In this document: in pieces, positions 60,319 to 64,000 of the stretch | Layout: each line of letters opens with the position of its first letter | Numbering within the stretch: the stretch's first letter is position 1 | Position numbers and translations under genes: made by a program | NCBI GenBank assembly: GCA_035502995.1 | Contig: DATJTW010000102.1 | Coordinates: 62,001 to 126,000 of the forward strand | Direction: 5' to 3' | DNA: 64,000 nt | Source of the DNA: CADEED01 sp035502995 | GTDB taxonomy: Bacteria; Pseudomonadota; Gammaproteobacteria; Steroidobacterales; Steroidobacteraceae | The notes under the pieces: model-generated | Seen by the model: only the letters and a program-made list of their open reading frames with translations | The model's database searches: none | What the model was told of the DNA's origin: nothing

Positions 60319-60777
60319 ATGAATGTCGGAGAAATCTGCAGCCGCAACGTCGCGACGGTGCGCCCGGACGACGAACTGCTGTCCGCGGCCCGCCTGATGC
60401 GCGAGCGGCACGTGGGCTATCTGGTGGTGGTCGAGCCGGGCGTCGACGAGAAACTGTGGCGCCCGGTGGGTGTGCTGACCGACCGCGACCTGGTCGTGTC
60501 CGTGATGGCCCGCGGCATCGAGCCGCGCGGCCTGCGCGTCACCGACGTCATGACGCGCGATCCCCTGCGAGTGACGCTGCGCGATTCCGTCGCGCACGCG
60601 CTCTACGAAATGCGCCGCATCGGCGTGCGGCGCCTGCCGATCACCGGCGACCTGGGCGACCTGGTCGGCGTCATCTCGCTCGACGACATCGTGAAGGTGC
60701 TGGCCGCACAGGTGCAGGATATCGCCGGCTCCATCCAGACCGAACAGATGATCGAGAAGGAACTGCGCCCGGGCTGA
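60319..60777 (+). CDS. CBS-pair domain protein 2
   Basis: A 152-residue protein with two CBS motifs (EICSRNVATVRPDDELLSAARLM, PVGVLTDRDLVV, DVMTRDPLRVTLRDSVAHALYEM, DLVGVISLDDIV). It is related to CBS protein 1. ACAGGAGGT, an excellent ribosome-binding site, precedes the ATG, which is why this start is preferred to the extension at 60274. It is divergent from the tandem Usp gene. Confidence 0.9.
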   Translation: MNVGEICSRNVATVRPDDELLSAARLMRERHVGYLVVVEPGVDEKLWRPVGVLTDRDLVVSVMARGIEPRGLRVTDVMTRDPLRVTLRDSVAHALYEMRRIGVRRLPITGDLGDLVGVISLDDIVKVLAAQVQDIAGSIQTEQMIEKELRPG

Positions 60778-60818
60778 GGCGTCGGTGCGGGCCCTCCATT
60801 CGCCGGTGCCGCGCGCGC

Positions 60819-61205
60819 CTATCTACCGTCTTCGGCGACCTCGCAAGGCTGCGCGCAGCCGAAGATCCTGCAGATGGAACAACTCGGCGTTTCACACCAT
60901 TCGACGCCCACGCCCGTCGCATCCTTGCGCACGACCGAGGCCAGCAACTCGACGGCGCGCGGCCGCCCGTCGCTGGAGATCTCGAGCAGCGAGAACGGCG
61001 GCAGGTCGAGAGACGTCTCGATGTACGCGCCGCTCAGGCTGACGTTGACGAGCCGCCCGGCGCCGGCGATGCCTTCGCCGGCGGTGAGACGCACGCGCGT
61101 GCCGCAGGACAGGCGCCGGCCGAACCGATGCTCCATGCCGCCGGGCCGGCGGCGCGCGATGACTGGTTGTTCCGGCACTCCCGTTTCGACGAAGGCGGCT
61201 TCCAT
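60819..61205 (-). CDS. PilZ-domain protein
   Basis: A 128-residue protein. The PilZ hallmark is seen in EHRFGRRLSCGTRVRL followed by LVNVSLSGAYIET; an arginine pair and the NxSxxG strand match cyclic-di-GMP-binding PilZ domains. A Cys-rich end (CETPSCSICRIFGCAQPC) is unusual and could bind metal. Its stop codon is made by one of the GGTAGATAG words. Motif F lies 72 nt upstream. Confidence 0.75.
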   Translation of the reverse strand: MEAAFVETGVPEQPVIARRRPGGMEHRFGRRLSCGTRVRLTAGEGIAGAGRLVNVSLSGAYIETSLDLPPFSLLEISSDGRPRAVELLASVVRKDATGVGVEWCETPSCSICRIFGCAQPCEVAEDGR

Positions 61206-61276
61206 GGCGAGGCTCCTGGCTGACTGTCACAGATTCTGCGCGTCGCGCGCCGTGCGCCAATCGGGTGCATTGCGCT

Positions 61277-61296
61277 CCGTGTACGGAACACTGCGG
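61277..61296 (-). promoter_or_regulatory. Stress-cluster motif F (minus orientation)
   Basis: On the minus strand it reads CCGCA-GTGTTCCGTA-CACGG, 72 nt before the PilZ start. Confidence 0.45.
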
Positions 61297-61328
61297 ATGC
61301 GATCCGGCGTTGCACCCGCCTGCCGTCG

Positions 61329-61721
61329 TCAGGCTTTCACGGCCTCCACGACGCCGGCGAGCCGACGACGCACTTCGGCAGCGACTGCGCCGAGCGCCGG
61401 ATTGCCCGTGCGCTCCAGCGACGAGACCGGATCGATCGCCGCCACCTCGACGCGTCCGTCCGCCGCCTCGCGGACGATCACGTTGCAGGGCAACAGCACG
61501 CCGAGCTTGTCTTCCACCTTCAGGGCCGAGTGCGCGAGCTGTGGATTGCAGGCGCCGAGGATGCGGTAGCGGCCCATCTCCGCGCCGATCTTCGACTTGA
61601 TCGTGGCCTGCACGTCGATGTCGGAGAGCACGCCGAAGCCGGCTGCCTTGAGGTGTCCGATGGTGTCGTCGACCACCGTGTCGAAGGGACGATCCGTGGT
61701 CTTCGCGATGTAGTAGCTCAT
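61329..61721 (-). CDS. DUF302 family protein
   Basis: A 130-residue protein with the typical DUF302 layout: YYIAKTTDRPFDTVVDDTIGHLKAAGFGVLSDID, a RILGACNPQLAHSAL core and LLPCNVIVREAADG. DUF302 proteins are small alpha/beta proteins of unknown biochemical role often found with stress and cytochrome genes. It follows the second Usp gene by 19 nt and ends the hsp20 unit. Confidence 0.88.
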   Translation of the reverse strand: MSYYIAKTTDRPFDTVVDDTIGHLKAAGFGVLSDIDVQATIKSKIGAEMGRYRILGACNPQLAHSALKVEDKLGVLLPCNVIVREAADGRVEVAAIDPVSSLERTGNPALGAVAAEVRRRLAGVVEAVKA

Positions 61722-61740
61722 GGAGTTGGAGCCGCCACGC

Positions 61741-62706
61741 TCAGGCCGGCTGTACGGTCGCCGGCGCCGGCGCCAGTACCACCGCGTCCTGCCGCTCGGT
61801 CGACACGCGGTGGCGGAAATCGTCGGGCTTCACCACCAGCACGTCGCAGGCCAGGCGGCCGAGCACGCGTTCGGCCGTGTTGCCGATGAAGAGGCGCCGG
61901 ATCCCGGAACGCGAGACGGCGCCCATGACGACGATATCCGCGAGCGTGTCCGCCGCCACCTGCTGGATCACGCGCGCGGGGTCGCCTTCGCGCAGATGGC
62001 CGCGGCGGGTGTTCATGTCGGCGCGACTCATCAGCCGTTCGAACTCGCGGCGGTCGTGCGAGCGGAAATCGTCGAGCGTGTAGGGCGTCTCGCTCGCGAC
62101 GCTGGACAGCGGCGGATGCGTCGCGTGGACGACGTGCAGTCGCCCGCGCAGGATGGCCGCGAGCGCGCGGCCGCCGGCGAGGATGTTCTCGTCGAGGTCC
62201 GCCGGCTTGCCGTGCCCGCGTACCGGGTCCACGGCTGCGAGCACGACCGGCTCGCGATACGGCGAGGTGTCGCGCATCAACAGGACGGGGGCAGGGCTGG
62301 TGCGCACCAGTTCCCAGTCGGTGAAGTGCATCGCCCAGCGTTTGCCGCCGCCCTCGTGGCACTGCGCGACGATCAGCGACGCGCGCGAATCCTCGGCGCG
62401 CCGCACGATGGCGTCGTGCGCCGGATGGTCCCAGGTCACGGTGCAGGATGCCTTCACGCCGTACTTGCGCGCGCGCGCGACCAGCTTCTCGAGGCGCAGC
62501 CGGTGCAGCTCGAGCGTGTCGGTCTTGAGGTCGGCGATGGAGATGTCGGTCGCGCGCTCGGTCAGGAAGAGCGGCGACGACACCGCGTGGAACAACTCGA
62601 GATGCGCGTTGCAGGCGCGCGCCAGCGAGATGACCTTCGCGAGCCCGCGGGCGCGGCGCGGGTCGGTGTCGCGGATGGCGTAGAGGATGCGGTCGTACAG
62701 GGACAT
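61741..62706 (-). CDS. Tandem universal stress protein 2 (UspE-like)
   Basis: A 321-residue protein with two Usp domains, related to tandem Usp 1 along its length (RILYAIRDTDPRRARGLAK at the start, VMGAVSRSGIRRLFIGNTAERVLGRL at the end). It lies between hsp20 and DUF302 on one strand. A hairpin in the 51-nt gap before it may tune expression after hsp20. Confidence 0.9.
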   Translation of the reverse strand: MSLYDRILYAIRDTDPRRARGLAKVISLARACNAHLELFHAVSSPLFLTERATDISIADLKTDTLELHRLRLEKLVARARKYGVKASCTVTWDHPAHDAIVRRAEDSRASLIVAQCHEGGGKRWAMHFTDWELVRTSPAPVLLMRDTSPYREPVVLAAVDPVRGHGKPADLDENILAGGRALAAILRGRLHVVHATHPPLSSVASETPYTLDDFRSHDRREFERLMSRADMNTRRGHLREGDPARVIQQVAADTLADIVVMGAVSRSGIRRLFIGNTAERVLGRLACDVLVVKPDDFRHRVSTERQDAVVLAPAPATVQPA

Positions 62707-62717
62707 CGAAGTCTCCT

Positions 62718-62751
62718 GCGGAGCTGCGCGCCCGGCGGGCGGCAGCTCCGC
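62718..62751. repeat. Stem-loop between hsp20 and Usp genes
   Basis: GCGGAGCTGC and GCAGCTCCGC form a perfect 10-bp stem with a 14-nt GC-rich loop. Within an operon it may set relative transcript levels or stop part of the transcription. Confidence 0.55.
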
Positions 62752-62757
62752 GGCGGT

Positions 62758-63201
62758 TTACTGCACCTTGATCTCGGTCGGCTTCTTTGCGGCGGCCTTC
62801 GCCTTCGCGACGTGCACGGTGATCACGCCGTCCTTCGACTCGGCGCGGATCGTCGCGGCGTCCGTGTTGTCGGGCAGCGAGAAGCTGCGCGAGAACTTGC
62901 CGTACACCGTCTCGACGCGGTGCGACTTCTCCTTCTTCTCGTCCGTCTGCTGGTGACGCTCGCCGCTGATGGTGAGCATCCCCTCGTCGACGGTGATGCG
63001 GACGTCCTCCTTCTTCACCGCCGGGAGGTCCGCGCGGATCAGGTACTCGCCGTCCGTTTCGCTGATGTCGACGGTCGGCGACCACTCGAACGTGCGCTTG
63101 CCGTCGAATTCGAACGCGCGCGGCCAGCGGCCGAACATCGACGGCATGCGGGCGAAGAGGTCGTCGGTGGTGGTGAAAGGCTCCCAGCGGATCAGGCTCA
63201 T
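62758..63201 (-). CDS. Hsp20/alpha-crystallin small heat-shock protein
   Basis: A 147-residue chaperone with an alpha-crystallin domain (SPTVDISETDGEYLIRADLPAVKKEDVRITVDEGMLTISGERH in part). It has the conserved RSFSLPDNTD and a closing IEVQ-like tail (TEIKVQ). The start at MSLIRWEP is standard for the Hsp20 family; an upstream extension would be a shadow. It holds unfolding proteins under stress. The motif E region is shared with the divergent cytochrome c gene. Confidence 0.94.
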   Translation of the reverse strand: MSLIRWEPFTTTDDLFARMPSMFGRWPRAFEFDGKRTFEWSPTVDISETDGEYLIRADLPAVKKEDVRITVDEGMLTISGERHQQTDEKKEKSHRVETVYGKFSRSFSLPDNTDAATIRAESKDGVITVHVAKAKAAAKKPTEIKVQ

Positions 63202-63293
63202 GTGTGTCTCCTCGGTTGGTGTGTCGGTGGGCTCGGGAAAAAATCTAGGCGCGCGCCGCCGTCGCGGCGATTCGCAGGGTCGCTGAGCGACGT

Positions 63294-63313
63294 GCGGGCA
63301 ATTACGTATGCGG
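63294..63313 (+). promoter_or_regulatory. Stress-cluster motif E
   Basis: GCGGG-CAATTACGTA-TGCGG lies between divergent hsp20 (93 nt away) and cytochrome c (77 nt away) genes. Confidence 0.5.
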
Positions 63314-63389
63314 GTAGTGAGGACCGCGGAAGGCGGCGTCCGGCGCGCGGTGCAGGATCGGCTCGACCCCGTAGGAGCGGAGCTGGCGC

Positions 63390-63809
63390 ATGAATTGGAT
63401 CGTCCGATCGGCACTCGTCGTGCCGTGGCTCGCGATGGCCGCGTGCGGCTCGACCTCCCGCCAGGCGATGCCCGACGTGCCGACGGGCAAACGGCTGTTC
63501 GGCCACTATTGCGCGAGCTGCCACGGCGACGCCGGTCGCGGTGACGGTCCGGTCTCGCCTTTGCTCAAGGTCGCGGTACCCGACGTCACGCGCATCGCCG
63601 CGCGGCGCGGCGGCCGCTTCCCCGACGACGAGATCTTCCGGATCGTCGACGGACAGGCGCCGCTGCCGGCGCATGGCACCCGCAACATGCCGGTATGGGG
63701 ATACGAATTCTTCGGCGACGACGGAGACGACGCGGCCGCGCACGGTGCGGCGACGGAGCGCATCGAGCGGCTCGTGCGCTATCTGCGCTCGATCCAGCGC
63801 GAACCCTGA
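63390..63809 (+). CDS. Cytochrome c lipoprotein, single heme
   Basis: A 139-residue protein with a lipobox (LAMAAC) and one heme site CASCH preceded by KRLFGHY. A probable distal ligand methionine is in RNMPVWGYEF. The pattern DGPVSPLLK, VPDVTRIAARRGGRFPDDEIFRIVDG resembles monoheme c-type cytochromes of respiratory chains. The product is a likely periplasmic electron carrier anchored to the membrane. The next gene starts 1 nt after its stop. Confidence 0.9.
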   Translation: MNWIVRSALVVPWLAMAACGSTSRQAMPDVPTGKRLFGHYCASCHGDAGRGDGPVSPLLKVAVPDVTRIAARRGGRFPDDEIFRIVDGQAPLPAHGTRNMPVWGYEFFGDDGDDAAAHGAATERIERLVRYLRSIQREP

Positions 63810-63810
63810 C

Positions 63811-64000
63811 GTGCGGTGGGCCGCGCCGATCCTCTCCGTGCTGCTCGCCGCGCTCGCGTCGGGTCCGGCGTGCGCCGCGACGGAGGCGGCGCCGTGGATG
63901 CGGGACGGACGGCCGACACCGCAGGCACGCGCGCTGGTCGAGGCGCTGCGCGACGTCGCGCAATTCGGCCTCGATCCGCGCGACTTCGCCGCGGAACTCG
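63811..64000 (+). CDS. L,D-transpeptidase-like protein, N-terminal part
   Basis: An open frame from GTG to the window end (63 codons). A signal peptide ends near ACAA. The following TPQARALVEALRDVAQFGLDPRDFAAEL resembles the scaffold segment near the N-terminus of YcbB-type L,D-transpeptidases, which crosslink peptidoglycan. Only the start is visible, so the catalytic domain cannot be verified. Confidence 0.55.
   Translation, partial: MRWAAPILSVLLAALASGPACAATEAAPWMRDGRPTPQARALVEALRDVAQFGLDPRDFAAEL

Noticed and set aside
51849..63313. FNR/Anr-type or DosR sites before the stress genes
   Set aside because: I looked for TTGAT-N4-ATCAA and the DosR-like GGGACT dyad at these promoters and did not see convincing copies; the TACGTA-centred motif is different.

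Overview
The DNA is GC-rich and encodes Gram-negative cell-envelope features: a DUF3187 outer-membrane beta-barrel candidate, several lipoproteins, a HemN enzyme and a sigma-54 activator. A high-GC proteobacterium is likely, perhaps a gammaproteobacterium, but no rRNA or other phylogenetic marker is present, so this is inference. I saw no tRNA, rRNA, CRISPR array, transposase, integrase or capsid gene.

Layout. 1-3534: the end of a DUF885 protein, a DUF3187 protein and a secreted metallophosphoesterase. 3535-3749: a C-rich regulatory region with two 24-bp direct repeats and a good sigma-54 promoter match. 3750-42066: a compact 22-gene operon encoding an extracellular-type contractile injection system (eCIS, related to Afp and PVC). 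It runs from the DUF4255 cap protein through sheaths, tubes, tube-initiator, split spike, gp25, gp6 (J) and gp7-like baseplate proteins, a series of less familiar structural proteins and the AAA+ ATPase. It ends with a 2721-residue effector candidate carrying a PD-(D/E)XK nuclease-like tip and an Imm49-like partner. 42033-43076: an orphan sigma-54 activator that converges on the operon and is the obvious candidate regulator. 43258-52376: metabolic and envelope genes (MFS transporter, quinone-reductase-like enzyme, M19 dipeptidase, DUF4199 protein, membrane-anchored LuxR regulator, PQQ-type sugar dehydrogenase, GH3 glycosidase, small lipoprotein). 52413-63809: a stress or low-oxygen cluster (phosphoribosyltransferase, nitroreductase, two CBS proteins, flavodoxin, HemN, DUF2892, host-attachment protein, holin-like and DUF883 membrane proteins, alcohol dehydrogenase, two tandem-Usp proteins, PilZ, DUF302, Hsp20, cytochrome c). 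The window ends in the start of an L,D-transpeptidase-like gene.

The eCIS has several unusual traits. The tube-initiator protein has a Gly/Ala/Ser/Phe repeat where relatives carry LysM. The VgrG-like spike is split into two genes. A 573-residue component ends in a hydrophobic hairpin that could tie the machine to a membrane. Three consecutive large proteins share one N-terminal module. No PAAR tip and no recognisable tail fibre or tape measure was found. The nuclease effector and its partner sit at the operon end, where cargo genes are expected.

The stress cluster is tied together by a repeated 20-bp motif, about CCGCA-N4-TACGTA-TGCGG. I find it nine times, almost always 50-95 bp before a start codon. 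A second short word, GGTAGWTWG, occurs 14 times across the window in different reading phases.
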